A stretch of DNA of 64,000 bases from assembly GCA_008477525.1 (NCBI GenBank), contig SPDT01000003.1:1674001-1738000 (forward strand). Reading direction: 5' to 3'. Positions 1-10,700 of the stretch are shown here, in pieces (the stretch's first letter is position 1; every line of letters begins with the position of its first letter). The stretch is from Hypomyces perniciosus (Eukaryota > Ascomycota > Sordariomycetes > Hypocreales > Hypocreaceae). The notes under the pieces are model-generated. The model had not been told where the DNA came from. It did no database searches and was given only the letters and a program-made list of their open reading frames with translations. The translations under genes and the position numbers were made by a program.

Positions 1-419
1 GTGATGTGCGGCTGGTGTAGAAGTGATTGTATGAACAATAGCTTTGTCTTCTATAATAGTCCTCCGACTAGACAATAGGAATGCGGCGGCAGAATTGGGT
101 TCGTGGCCCCATTCCTATTTTCCGCAAAATTCATTTATATGGGAAATCGTCCAAATCGACTCACGGCCATACAAACAGGAAACCATTTTAGTCAGATTTT
201 TCACAATAGCCATTGTGGCCATTGTATTGAGTCTAGGGTAGGCGGGGTAGCTGGTCCTAGCTCAATTGTTATCGTTGAAGATAACAGAAATTTCCTGACT
301 TACACCGAAGTTCCTCCAGGGACTCGGTCCTAGCATCGGGCCTAATTCCGGGTCTAGCCAGAATAGGAAGGTTACCCAAATACACTGAAATCTTTACTTT
401 TTAGCCCTCCTTTTTAACA
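1..419 (-). repeat. copia LTR (LTR-1), cut by window edge
   Basis: This matches the last ~420 bp of the 580-bp LTR seen at 50714-51293, 57048-57627 and 25455-26036, and ends in the same TTTTTAACA. Position 1 corresponds to about base 163 of the full LTR, so the rest lies outside the window. In the complete element at 50714-57627 the coding strand is the minus strand, so the same strand is assigned here. The small 65-76 aa open frames inside it recur in every LTR copy and are not genes. Confidence 0.9.
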
Positions 420-3141
420 TTAATGCTTTAATAGTATTAATACATGAATAAGCGATTAAGTGATATAATTTATTATTTAAGAAATAATAAAAATATTTCT
501 TAAAAGCAGTTAATATAATATAAATTAATATAAAAAGTTTTACTTTTTAATAATATAAAATTTATATTTATTATTATAGCATTAAAGCAGTTTTTTTAAT
601 TTCTTTTATATTTTATTTAATTAAAAGGTTAAAATAATAATAGTATAAGGCAGGGCGTTTATAGTAAGTTAATAGTAGTTAATAGTAGTATTTATATTAA
701 AATATTTACTAGGTTAAATTGCTAGCAGCTTTGCAGCGTTTTATTGGCAAAAGTATAGCAATTTTAAAAAAAGTGTATTTTAATAAAGATATAGTTAAAG
801 TAGTATTAGCTGTATATAAATATAAGTTTATTATATAAAAGTTCTTAAATACTATAAAATTACTATTCTTTTTTAAAACTAGGCTATAAATATATTAAAT
901 AGAAAGTTATAGTAAAGAATTAGCTATAGAAAATTTATAAAGTAATAATATTTATTATAGAAGGAAAAAGGAAATTTATAATTACAGGTTAAATTTAGAA
1001 AAAAGAACTACTATTATATAATAAGTTAGTTAATAAAGAGAAGCGAAAAAAAGGAATATTTATAGGAAAAGCAGCTATAGAGGGAAAGGGGCTAAAAGAG
1101 AGAGAGAAATAAAGAGAAAGAAAGAAAAAAGAAAAGTAAATGGGAAGTAAGGTTATAAATAAAAAGAAAAGTAAAGTAAAAAATATATATAGTATATGTA
1201 GTAGTAAATTAAAAGAAGAAAAATAAAGTAAATTATTTATATATTAATAGTAAACAGTTAATGTATTATATAAAACCTTTTTGCTACTTTTTAAGTTTAA
1301 TTATATAAAAGTATACTATTAAATTATAAAGTTAAAAACTTTTTAGGCTATTAAGTGTATATTAAAGTATTTAAGTTTAAGGCTTAAAGGAGCGTCTATA
1401 TAGGAAATAATTACTCTTTAATATAGTAATAGGGTATTATAAGCTAGAAAAGAGCTAGTTAAATATAAAGTCTTTACTGGTATTAAGGTTAATACTATAA
1501 AAGGGGGGGCAGTTTATTAAAAGACTAAAAGCTTTAAAGCTTTTATAATATTATATAGGCTGGAATATATATATAAAAGTAATTATAGTCTTTAAAGATA
1601 TAGAACTTTAAAAACTAGTAAACTACTACTGCTATACTTAATTATTAATTTCTGGCTTATTACCTGCTTATTAGCATTTATTTCTCCTTTAAGTAACTGC
1701 TCTTTAACCTCCTTTACTTTTCCCTAAGGTCGCAGCCCCTCGCCCGATCTATCTGCCCTAAAGAGGGTCTCTAATATAAATAAAAAAGCTATTAATTATA
1801 TAAATATCTTATAATAGTAATATTTCAGAGCTAATTAGACTTAGCCCTATATATACTAATTATAGCTTTATGCGAGATATATATAAAGCGCTAAAAAAAG
1901 CATATATATTAATAAAGTATAAATTAAAGCTAAAAATATAAATTAGTTATATAAAGAAATATAGGTATACCTTTACTTTATATAAGAAACAACTAAAAAG
2001 TATACCGATAAGTATAAATTAAAGGGACTAATCTTTAAAGAGGGAGATATAGTTTACTTATATTATTATTTACTAGAAAAAAAGACTATAAATATTAAAA
2101 TAATACAACCAAGCAATAAATTAAATTTTAAAAAACTTAAACTTTACTTAATTAAAAAGGCTATTTTAAAAGTTATTTATAAACTTATACTACTAGATAG
2201 TATTTAAATTTACTTACTATTTTATATTTTACTATTTAAAAAGTATTATAAAATAAATTAAAAAATAAACTAATTATAAATTTAATTAAAGTCCTATTAG
2301 TTAAAAAGGAATATAAAATTACAGAAATTAAAGCTATAAAAATAAAAATAATAAACGCTAATATTTAATAAAGTAAAAAAACTATAAAAAAGAATATAAC
2401 TCCTAAGAACTTAAAGAATACTTTAAGCACTTTTAGATAACTCTATATTAATTCTACTAAAATCTAGGCCTTTTAATAAAAGGTCTAATAAAGCGTTAAA
2501 AGTAAAAAGATTAATACCCTGGAAGTCCTAAACATTTAAAAGAACTTTTAATTCCTGCCGCTTTAAATCTTCTAGTTCATTTAAAGATTCTAACCTATAT
2601 TTAACTATCTCTTTACCTTTAATCAGCAACTGTTATTTCTAATAATCGAGATACTTTATATAATTTAAGGCTTTATCTATTTCCGCTTAAGCTTTATAAA
2701 AGGCTTTATAATAAAGCAATAAAAGTTTTTCTATTAATTCCTCAGTAAAATTAAGACATTATAACTTAAAAATAATACTTAATACTAAAACATAGTCTTA
2801 GCTATAATATTAAAGAAAGACTTTAGAAAAATATATAAAAACTTAATATAACCCCTATACTATTATATAGATAACTGATATGAATACACTTACTGTATTT
2901 TAAAAAGCAATCGCTTATATAACACTTTAAGCTGCAAGAGAGACAATAAAAATAAAGTATAATATTAAAACTATTAATATTAATTAAATCTGCAAGTTCA
3001 TAATAACAGAAAGTCAATGTAATACAACTAGGTTATAAATTATTAAATATAATAAACAGTTAAGAAAAAAGGATATTATATATAAAAAAGGGGAAGGGAT
3101 TAAAATAAGTCTTAAAGATAAAACTAAGAGGAGGGGGATAT
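420..3141 (+). mobile_element. Ty3/gypsy element, RIP-degraded 3' portion
   Basis: This AT-rich, stop-riddled tract reads on the plus strand as the end of a gypsy polyprotein. Around 2006-2250 a frame resembles the GPY/F C-terminal integrase region (a KEGDIVYL-like stretch, then a PSNKLNFKKL stretch matching the usual RPSKKLD..LGPF, then IYLLFYISLL-like residues). From 2290 to 2450 there is a weak chromodomain-like tail. A polypurine tract and an LTR-3 follow directly, which fixes orientation and end. The reverse transcriptase part (about 420-1700) is too mutated to read. No 5' LTR of this family lies upstream in the window, so the element is truncated or interrupted. A short GC-rich pocket at about 1725-1770 escaped most mutation. 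Confidence 0.6.
3126..3137 (+). other. Polypurine tract of the gypsy element
   Basis: The purine run AAGAGGAGGGGG ends four bases before the TG of the LTR-3 at 3142. This is where a polypurine tract primes plus-strand DNA synthesis in LTR retroelements. Confidence 0.7.
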
Positions 3142-3553
3142 TGTATTATAACCCGACTATATCGAAAACTAGGTTATAGGGATATAAGAGAATATTAATT
3201 ACACTGACCAATTATTAGGAAGTGATTACTGCACTATAAGGAATCACTTAAACGCTTACTATATTAAGATAGATAATCATTTACTCGATTACTGTACTAT
3301 TACAGTAATTGCAGTAACGTTTACTGGAATATTAATAATCGTATATAGATCTCCTTTATATATATATATAACTAGTTTCTTATTTATTTAATATAGTTAC
3401 TTAAATAGTTATTAATTAACTATATTTACTAGAACTATCTATTGTATAGAATTGTAATTATATTACCCTGCTTCGTATTTATCCCTGACCTCTCTGTTAA
3501 TATAAACCCATTAACCTCGGTTTATCCCTTGAGAATCAACCCGGATCGTCACA
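3142..3553 (+). repeat. LTR-3, 3' LTR of the gypsy element
   Basis: This 412-bp unit begins TGTATTATAACCCG and ends GGATCGTCACA. It is the reverse complement, at RIP-like divergence, of the much cleaner LTR at 51454-51841, and of the heavily mutated copy at 23655-24062. Its right end (3480-3553) has kept normal base composition, while the rest has drifted to AT. Confidence 0.8.
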
Positions 3554-4398
3554 GGAACGAAATAACTGCCGATATCGGAAGTTTTAGAGGTAAGGGCAGG
3601 TAAAAAAAAATTTATGGTATAAGCTCTGTTTTATTTGGTTGTATCAGGTAACCTAACGTTGGTAGATTGTCTAGCGCGGGGTTCCCTTTTTCCAGAAACG
3701 GAAGTATGTGACTCCAAATTCGGAGTCTTTGAGCGCAAAAAATGGAAGACATCCAACTCAAGAAAAGAGCTTGACGGGACCCCGAATTCTCCACTACCTA
3801 TGGTCGTATGTATTTGAATCATCTCCTACCTCGTGTCATATCGCAACCACAACGAAAGGCCTTCTCTCTTAGCCCAGTAGGCCGACGGTAGGCATACGGA
3901 GGACGATAAGGTGGGATGGTGCGCATGGCAGCGTCAAGTAAGCGATGACGCTCATCTTCGAGACGCTCGATGTTACGCCATTCTGGAGTATTCCGGCCCG
4001 GGGGATGGTAACCTGTCTGTATGCCTCTGGATTATATATGCCCTTGACAAAAGGCCACGACGAATGCATCAACTTATTCGTTTGTCATACGTGATTTTGT
4101 GGCAGCGAATCCACTAAAGGCGGGAAGCGCACAGGCCTTCTACTTGGCACGAGGTGGCCCTGAAGCCTGAAGATACATAACTACTGGTAGCTACGAAGTA
4201 CTCTCTTATAGAACTCAAGAAGGGCGTCAAGAGAGTCAGCCTCCAACGTCAGAACAAAAGCCATTTGCTGCCCAAAGCCATCACACGTACAGAGCAGCCA
4301 ATAATATGAGACAGCTTGAAGAGGAGTTGTGAGGGGTAGTTGGGCGGGGTAATTTGGCGGAGACGATGGCATGGCATGTGCAGCTCCAGAAATGAAGA
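3554..4398. other. Low-copy spacer, no gene recognised
   Basis: Base composition is normal from here on. Open frames of 60-68 aa lie on both strands (for example 3869-4072 minus and 3911-4117 plus), but none has a recognisable motif, splice structure or convincing start. I see no gene that I can support here. Confidence 0.5.
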
Positions 4399-4406
4399 TA
4401 TATAAA
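4399..4406 (+). promoter_or_regulatory. TATA box of the CVNH gene
   Basis: A perfect TATATAAA lies 115 bp upstream of the CVNH start codon at 4521. That spacing suits a fungal TATA promoter with a 5' leader of roughly 80-90 nt. No other TATA element stands nearer. Confidence 0.55.
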
Positions 4407-4520
4407 CCCCCTCGCGTCGCCATCCCTTTTGCCGCCGTCCTGTCTTCTACATAACCTTGAAATACAACGGATTGGCCTATACAAAGTAAAGCCATAAGAA
4501 ACGTAAAAAAATCGTCCATC

Positions 4521-4995
4521 ATGTCCTTCTCCGCGTCAGCATCAAACGTCCGCCTCGATGACGGCCATGTCCTCCGCGCCTCGCTCCGGAACGCAGAGGG
4601 CAATACGGTTGAGGCTGAACTTAACCTAGATACCTGTATAGGCAATCAAGACGGTTGGTTTATGTGGGAGGGCGTCAGTATGTGCTTTATTTACTATTTA
4701 CTGCATCTCTGGTGCTATGCCAGGTAAACTGAGTACTGACCAGGGACTGTGCCTTTATCTATCAGACTTTTCCAAGTCCGCCAGAAACGTTCGGTTGGAG
4801 GGCAGCAACCTAACCGCTGAATTGACCACGGCTAGTGGGGGCTATCGTGAACGACAGGGCATCAACCTTAATGACCGTATCAGTAATGACAATGGCCGTT
4901 TGATTGTAAGTTTTAACTACCGTTATCTTGTTATGACCTGAAGATAGCTTGAGACAGAAACACTGACTTATAAATGTGTCTAATAGTTTGCCTAG
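4521..4995 (+). CDS. CVNH (cyanovirin-N homology) domain protein, three exons
   Basis: Reads as a single-domain CVNH protein, the fungal relatives of the cyanobacterial glycan-binding lectin cyanovirin-N. The model is exon 1 4521-4677, intron 4678-4765 (GTATGT donor, CAG acceptor), exon 2 4766-4905, intron 4906-4986 (GTAAGT donor, CTGAC branch, TAG acceptor) and exon 3 4987-4995, giving 101 aa, the usual size of one domain. The two tandem CVNH half-repeats are visible: each opens with FSxSAxNVRL (residues 2-11 and about 54-63) and closes with IGNQDG or ISNDNG before an aromatic-containing strand. The second half carries INLNDRIS, which is strongly conserved in fungal CVNH. No signal peptide is seen, so a cytosolic protein is inferred. 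If intron 2 is not spliced, the frame runs on to 4941 (110 aa). Ligand and biological role are unknown. The gene sits in an island enclosed by RIP-degraded transposons but shows no mutation itself. Confidence 0.85.
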
Positions 4996-5575
4996 TCATC
5001 ATGGCCTTTAGTGGCACTAGGTTGAAGGCGGGGGCATGGAAGTTATTGGGTTAGGTCTACGGCCAGTCTCCATTCCGCCTGGGCAGCAGACAATAGCCAT
5101 GCGCTTCATGGATGTCAATGGGCAGAGCCACTGTGTTGGGGGCTGGTAGTTGTTTGGGTGGCCACGTATGTAGACTTACCTTTGCGGAAAGATATGAACT
5201 TTGTTCTTGCTGCCTCGTACTTCCGCCATCGATGCTATAGATGACCAGTCGCAATTTACGTTGTAAGTAAAAGTATGTCGCTTATAAAAGTTGATCTTTA
5301 TAAGAAATAGCAATTACAAAGAGTTAGTATGTATGTGTACAACGCTGATGATTAAGTTTAAATGCCGACTTTTACGGGAGATATAATACCAAATTATACT
5401 TAAAATCGAAACAGGTCTTGTCCGTCATTACATGTTAATTGTGCCATCATTCTCCCAGCTCTGTGGCCTCATTGTCAGGGTCTTCGATACAGAGCCTTTC
5501 CCCTACGTGCGGGTTACGAACCCTGGACGGCGTTGATGCTCTCAGCGGCTCGCCCCTATCTTCACTGTTTGATAG
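4996..5575. other. Spacer downstream of the CVNH gene
   Basis: Contains the presumed CVNH 3' region and normal-composition DNA. A minus-strand frame at 5057-5254 and the plus frame beginning at 5439 show no recognisable domain. I support no gene in this stretch. Confidence 0.4.
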
Positions 5576-6025
5576 TTACTGCAACCAGGAAATGATGCAG
5601 CTCCTTTCCAACATCGTGCTGAAACTGCATTTGATGCATCACTTTGGCACGGGTGGGAAGGGATCCACCTTCACTGCCTCGGGGACTGCCATCTCAACCT
5701 GGGGGCGACGTACAAGAATGAGGCTGACAAGAAAAGGATAATGGATGCGTACCTTGAGGTCGAGAAAGATACTTCAGAGGAAGAGGGAGATGGTGTCACC
5801 CTGCTGGAGTTCAAGTCGTTCCTCAATTACGTCCGGGTCTCGGACGTAAGAGCAATAGTTGACTGCGTAGAACTCCGGGATCTGATCGGTGACTTCGATT
5901 ACAATACAAGCGTCAAGTTGTCCGATATGCAAAACATCACCGACTTCCCTTGCTTATCTAGATTGCCAAAGGCTCCCCGAAGCGAAGGACCGAACGACAT
6001 TGATTCGGAGCGGTTGGTTCTCTAA
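5576..6025 (+). pseudogene. Unrecognised open frame, possibly part of a broken or spliced gene
   Basis: A plus-strand frame stays open from the codon after tandem TGA-TAG stops (5570-5575) to a stop at 6023-6025, about 150 codons. The only clear ATG is internal (5741), so the upstream half would need an exon junction or a lost start. The predicted residues look protein-like: a Trp/His/Cys-rich stretch (LWHGWEGIHLHCLGDCHLN), then a charged acidic region (EKDTSEEEGDG) and a C-terminal segment rich in Asp and Leu. I do not recognise the family. An overlapping frame is open over 5439-5741, so a frameshift or intron near 5600-5740 is possible. It could be a remnant of a host gene in a transposon-bounded island. 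Confidence 0.3.
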
Positions 6026-6476
6026 CAAAGAAAGGTAAAGCTGTGGTGCTGCGGGAATGACCTTGCTCACCACGGAGGCGCTTGCACTGAGGGCCGTTGC
6101 GGTAGCAGAGCCTGCGTATCTTCGGGTTCGCGACGGCTGAGATGCAAAAGCAGCCTGAAGTCGACACCAAGTTCACCGTGCGTTGGATAACGTGGATTGG
6201 TGGAAAAAGTCCGATGAAGATGACACGTATTGGAATACGAGGAGGGTGGAGAAGAAGAACGCGACGCGTTCTTCTAGCACTATAAATTGACTGGCCGGGA
6301 AACTATCAGTAACCAGGAGGACGGTTCCTCAGACATCAAGGGGAGAAAATGAATAGAGCAGGAATTCAGGTGCCATTTGATCCTTACAGAGTGAGATGAC
6401 TGCTGACTACACGAGCCCTATATACGCAACACCGTGGTCCAGGTTGGTGCTGTAGCCACTGTCGATGTAGACGTTT
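6026..6476. other. Spacer, no gene recognised
   Basis: Normal-composition DNA between two unrecognised plus-strand open frames. Short frames only; no motif seen. It might be an intron-containing or decayed middle section of one larger former gene joining 5576-6025 to 6477-6740, but nothing in the sequence proves this. Confidence 0.3.
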
Positions 6477-6740
6477 GTGTACTCAAGGGAGACCCTTCCT
6501 GTCATCCCTTCCTGTCATCTCAGGGACGGCTTTGCGCTGTACACCTGGTTCGGCCCTGGGGAGTTTCAGTGGGACTCCGTGAGACCCTTATATGCCTACC
6601 TCAACGCCTATAACGACTTCCTCATCAACTACCGCCCCTTCATGTATCTTGCCCAGGGCGGTATTGTGGTCGGCGTCCTTACATGCTCGGCCTGTGGCTT
6701 GTCAGTATACCTATCAGCATCGACCTCCGCCCTATTATAA
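6477..6740 (+). pseudogene. Unrecognised open frame, possible gene fragment
   Basis: The 87-codon frame has no ATG near its start; a stop lies just upstream. Its middle part is rich in aromatics (YTWFGPGEFQWDSVRPLYAY, then NDFLINYRPFMYL), which looks like folded-protein sequence rather than random translation, and its end is hydrophobic. I recognise no family. It lies on the same strand as 5576-6025 and may be another exon or fragment of the same former gene. Confidence 0.25.
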
Positions 6741-7464
6741 TCCTCTGCGGACCGCCTCTGTCAGGTAGGGTTCATGTTGGCTTGTATGTTTTCGGTTTCG
6801 ACATCTAGTTCGGGTCTAAGAGGGCGCTGGCACACAATGCCATCAAGGTGGATGGGTTCTACAAGCTTGTGCTCTAAACTAGACGATAGGCAGACGCTTA
6901 TGGAATGGCGCCCCCTGTCCTCTGGGATAGCATGAAGGATCTCTATTTCTGAGTTCTCTTGTAGCACAGATAAGCCATTGAAGAGTACGTCTGGCAAGCT
7001 GCCGATGTTTTGTGTGCTGACTACTAATTTGTTCAGTTGTTTTCTTATATTGCTTCTTTATGGGTGTTAGGCCCCCTGGGAAGTGTTTCTAATCTTTTTC
7101 TAATCTGGGCAGGTATAGTTTTTACCGTTAAAGAGTAGACATGAAATGTTGCAAAGATACCAAAACATCCTTAGGTATACTGTCAAGCAAAGGGGGTCTA
7201 TAATCACGTTACATTAAAATGCCACAAGTCTTCCTAGCGAACCGCGCATTAGAATTTTATTCTTATCCTATATAATTCAGCCCTATAGCCATTGAGACTT
7301 GCAACTCTATTCATGACATAGGCCATGATTTGGCAAGTCATCTCCGGGATACTGACAGCGGTCAAGGGTGAAAGAATGGTGGCCATATTGGTAGGTACCA
7401 TAGGCGAAACCAAAATTGATCTGATCTTTGAAACACTGGTCGATAATGTTTTGGTATGAAGCCA
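6741..7464. other. Spacer, no gene recognised
   Basis: Composition is normal to moderately AT-rich. A minus-strand frame at 6761-6997 (78 aa) has no recognisable motif. I see nothing else to support. Confidence 0.4.
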
Positions 7465-7704
7465 CTATTGGCATACTGTTAGCTTTATAGAAATATAATT
7501 GTTAAGACATATCTTAAACTTACTGTATAGCTCCTGAGTCATACCCGGGCCAGTGTATTTGAATACACAAGTTCGTAAATGTGGCCGGGTGTTTTTGCAG
7601 TTATATTCAAAGTTTAAATAGCCCACACGATTAGTATAAACCGAATCGCGGTCAAGAAGATACTCCGCGTTGGTAAAGCATTGATTCATACCGGGATAAC
7701 ACAA
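7465..7704 (-). CDS. Small cysteine-containing frame, possible last exon of an unknown gene
   Basis: A minus-strand frame of about 80 codons ends in TAA at 7465-7467. It contains five to six Cys spread through the sequence (CYPGMNQCFT, NFEYNCKNT, LRTCVFKY, KICLNN), the kind of spacing seen in small secreted fungal proteins. It has no signal peptide of its own. Just upstream on the minus strand lie TAG acceptor-like sites (around 7714-7722), so it could be a downstream exon, with exon 1 now lost because the large AT-rich repeat copy begins at about 7697. Function unknown, and it may not be a gene. Confidence 0.3.
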   Translation of the reverse strand: MCYPGMNQCFTNAEYLLDRDSVYTNRVGYLNFEYNCKNTRPHLRTCVFKYTGPGMTQELYSKFKICLNNYISIKLTVCQ

Positions 7705-10700
7705 GCTTCCCTCCTACACCTACAGGTACCCCACCTTTTAGGTGCCTACTCACCAAAATTCATAACCTTTTAACTAGCTATTAAGAAAAATAAGCTTAAT
7801 AATGCTTCCTTGCCCCTTTTAAGCACTTAAAGAAAAATAGCAAATACTATTAGACTTTAAGTAAACTAGGGATAATTAAACTTTACTGCAATTAAGCAGG
7901 CAGCAATCTAATAACTTAAAAAAAAGTATTCTTTTACTTTGAAAATAAAAAGGGATTATAATTCTTTTATTTATATTTAAAAAATACCATATTAATAATA
8001 AATATATTAAAATTAATATCTTTAAATTTATTTTTAATTTTAATATAAAATTTAATAAATTGTTTTTGAAAATAAACTATTAAAAATAGCTGCTTTTAAT
8101 AATAGTAAATAATTTATTATAATTTATAAAGTTGTCATATAAATGAAAGAGATTAATATAAGTTAAAAATTAAATAAAAAGTTTTATTTTTAATAATTTA
8201 AACGACTAATAACTATTTAATTAAATATTAAAAAAAAGGTTTAATTGCTTTATAAATAAATAAAGTATTTATTAATATTTTAAAGGCCTTTTTAAAGGCT
8301 TCTATAGACTTTAAAAAATTGAAAAAACAACCCCTTTTAATTTAATTAATAATGATATACTTAATTAGTAAAAGGATTTATTAAAATAATAAATATAAAT
8401 AAATTAAACCTTACCTTTTAATTTAAAATAATTTAAATGCTTTATTAATGATTAATAGCTTAAAGTAAATTATATGAACTATAATGATAGTTAAAAGTAT
8501 AAATAAAAACACTGAAACGAAATTTTACTTTATAGAATAATACAAGGCTAGCCTTTATTATAAAATTTAAATTTTAAAACTAAAATATAATAATTAAAAG
8601 ATTTAATAATAAAATCTTTGTTTAAATCCTATTAAATTATAATTAAAAAAAGATTTTTATTAGTAAAGTTAAATAGGAATTATTAAAATTAAAAAATTTA
8701 ATAGAAGAAAATTATTTACTTTTAAAAAATAAAATTTAATTTTATATTATAAATTAAAAATAATAAAATTAAAAAAGTAATTTTTATTTTAAATTTAATT
8801 ATAAAGGCCAAGAGCTTAAAAATTAAAAAAGTATATATATAAAAGAGTTTTATTTATAATATATTTTTAAATATTATATTAATATTTAAAGTATTTTTTT
8901 ATTAATATATTAATTTTTATGAAAATTGAAAAAAATATTAAATTTAAAAGGCTTTTAGTTTTTTATTAAAAGGCCCCTTTTAATAAAATTATTGATATTG
9001 ATTATTATATCATTTCTTTTAAAAAAAAACTTAAAATAAACTTTAAACTCTTTAATTATTTAACTTTAATAAAGCTTTAAATTTAAAGAGTATAAATAAT
9101 TTAATATAATAAATACTTTAATTTTTATAACGTTAAAAAATATATTAGAATTATATATTATAAAAAGTAGAATAAAATTATTTTTTTATATATTAATAAA
9201 AGGCAAAAATATAATAAATTTATTTAATATATTAACTGCTTTAAACTTACTTAATTTAATGCTTTAAACTATTATATATATTTAACTGTTAAAAATAATA
9301 TAAAAGTATATACTATTAAAAATAATTTAAAAGTATTAAAAAACTTAAAACTTTTAAAAACAAAAGTTTACCTTTTACCTTTAATTAAATCTTTTATTAC
9401 TTTTAACACTTTAATTTAAAAATCTTTTAAGTTAATATAAAAAAATAAAGATAATATTATAATATCGCCTTTTTATTAATTTAAAAAACTAGTTTTAATA
9501 TTCTATTTCTTTAAAAGCTATTAACTTATTAAAATCCTATATTATTTAAAAAATAAATAAAATTTCACTCACTTTTAAATATTTAATTTATTTAAATAAT
9601 TAAAAAGAAATTGAACCTTTTATTGTTATATATTAAACAAATATTAAATTTACTATATTAATAACTTTTACTTTTGAAATTAAAAAGTAATTATATTTAT
9701 TAAATAGAAATCTATAATTATATTAGTATTAATATTTACTATAAACTTTCCTCTAATACTATAATAAAAACTTTTAAAAAATAAAGTTAAATTCTTTAAA
9801 TTTAATGATTATAAAAGGGTTTAATATATTACATTAAATATAATAATTAAATTATGTTTTAAATACAATAAGTAAGAAATCAATAACGTATATAAATAAA
9901 TATTATTTAAGCCCTGCCTTTATAAATACCTTTATAAAAGATTTAAAGAAATATATTAACTTTATTTTCTTTAATAACCTTATGTAACGGGTGTAGCCTA
10001 ACTGGAAAGCACGCAGTTAGGGCACCTCTGTATTGTCTATCTATAGCTGAAGGAAGGAAGCTCTATACTAGCTATGTATGCGTTATATAGTTGTGCGTAT
10101 AGGGTTGTGGCCGAGGTGGTTTCCTAATTAGGTAAGCGGTCTAGTATTGGTCGTATTTCCGGATTCGGCGTAGTCGTGATTCCGGGAGACATGGCCTAGC
10201 CTGTGACACCTTATATTAATAACTATTATAAAAAACTTAAATATAAACTTAAATTACTATATAATTACTATTATACTTTTAAGCTTTATTAAACTAATAG
10301 TTAATATAAAAAAAGAATATTCTTTTTTTAAAAGTTTATAAAAGTTTAGTTAATTAATATATATATATATTTAGCTTTTTTAAAAAGTAAATATAATTCA
10401 TTGAATTAAAGGACATTTAATTTAATTATATAAATAGTTCAAAGAGTTTTTATAGACTATATATAGCTAATAAATAAAGAGAAATATTAAAATAAATATA
10501 ATACCGTTTAATAAAATACAACCTCTTAAATAGCCTATTTAATTAATATTATGGCGCCTTTTAAAACTAATAAATAAATCAGGGTAAAAAAGATATTATA
10601 TAATATAATTAAATATAAGAAATGCAAGTATTAAAATAAAATTATAATTAAAATTAATTTACCTAAAGGCATTTAAGAAATAATTAAATAGTATAACGCT

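Noticed and set aside
4181..4645. 154-aa minus-strand open frame
   Set aside because: It is antisense to exon 1 and the promoter of the CVNH gene, has no motif, and its end covers the TATA box.
10104..10190. A real tRNA gene in LTR-2
   Set aside because: The A box is good, but the B box is disrupted and no acceptor stem pairs; kept only as a finding about Pol III-like motifs.
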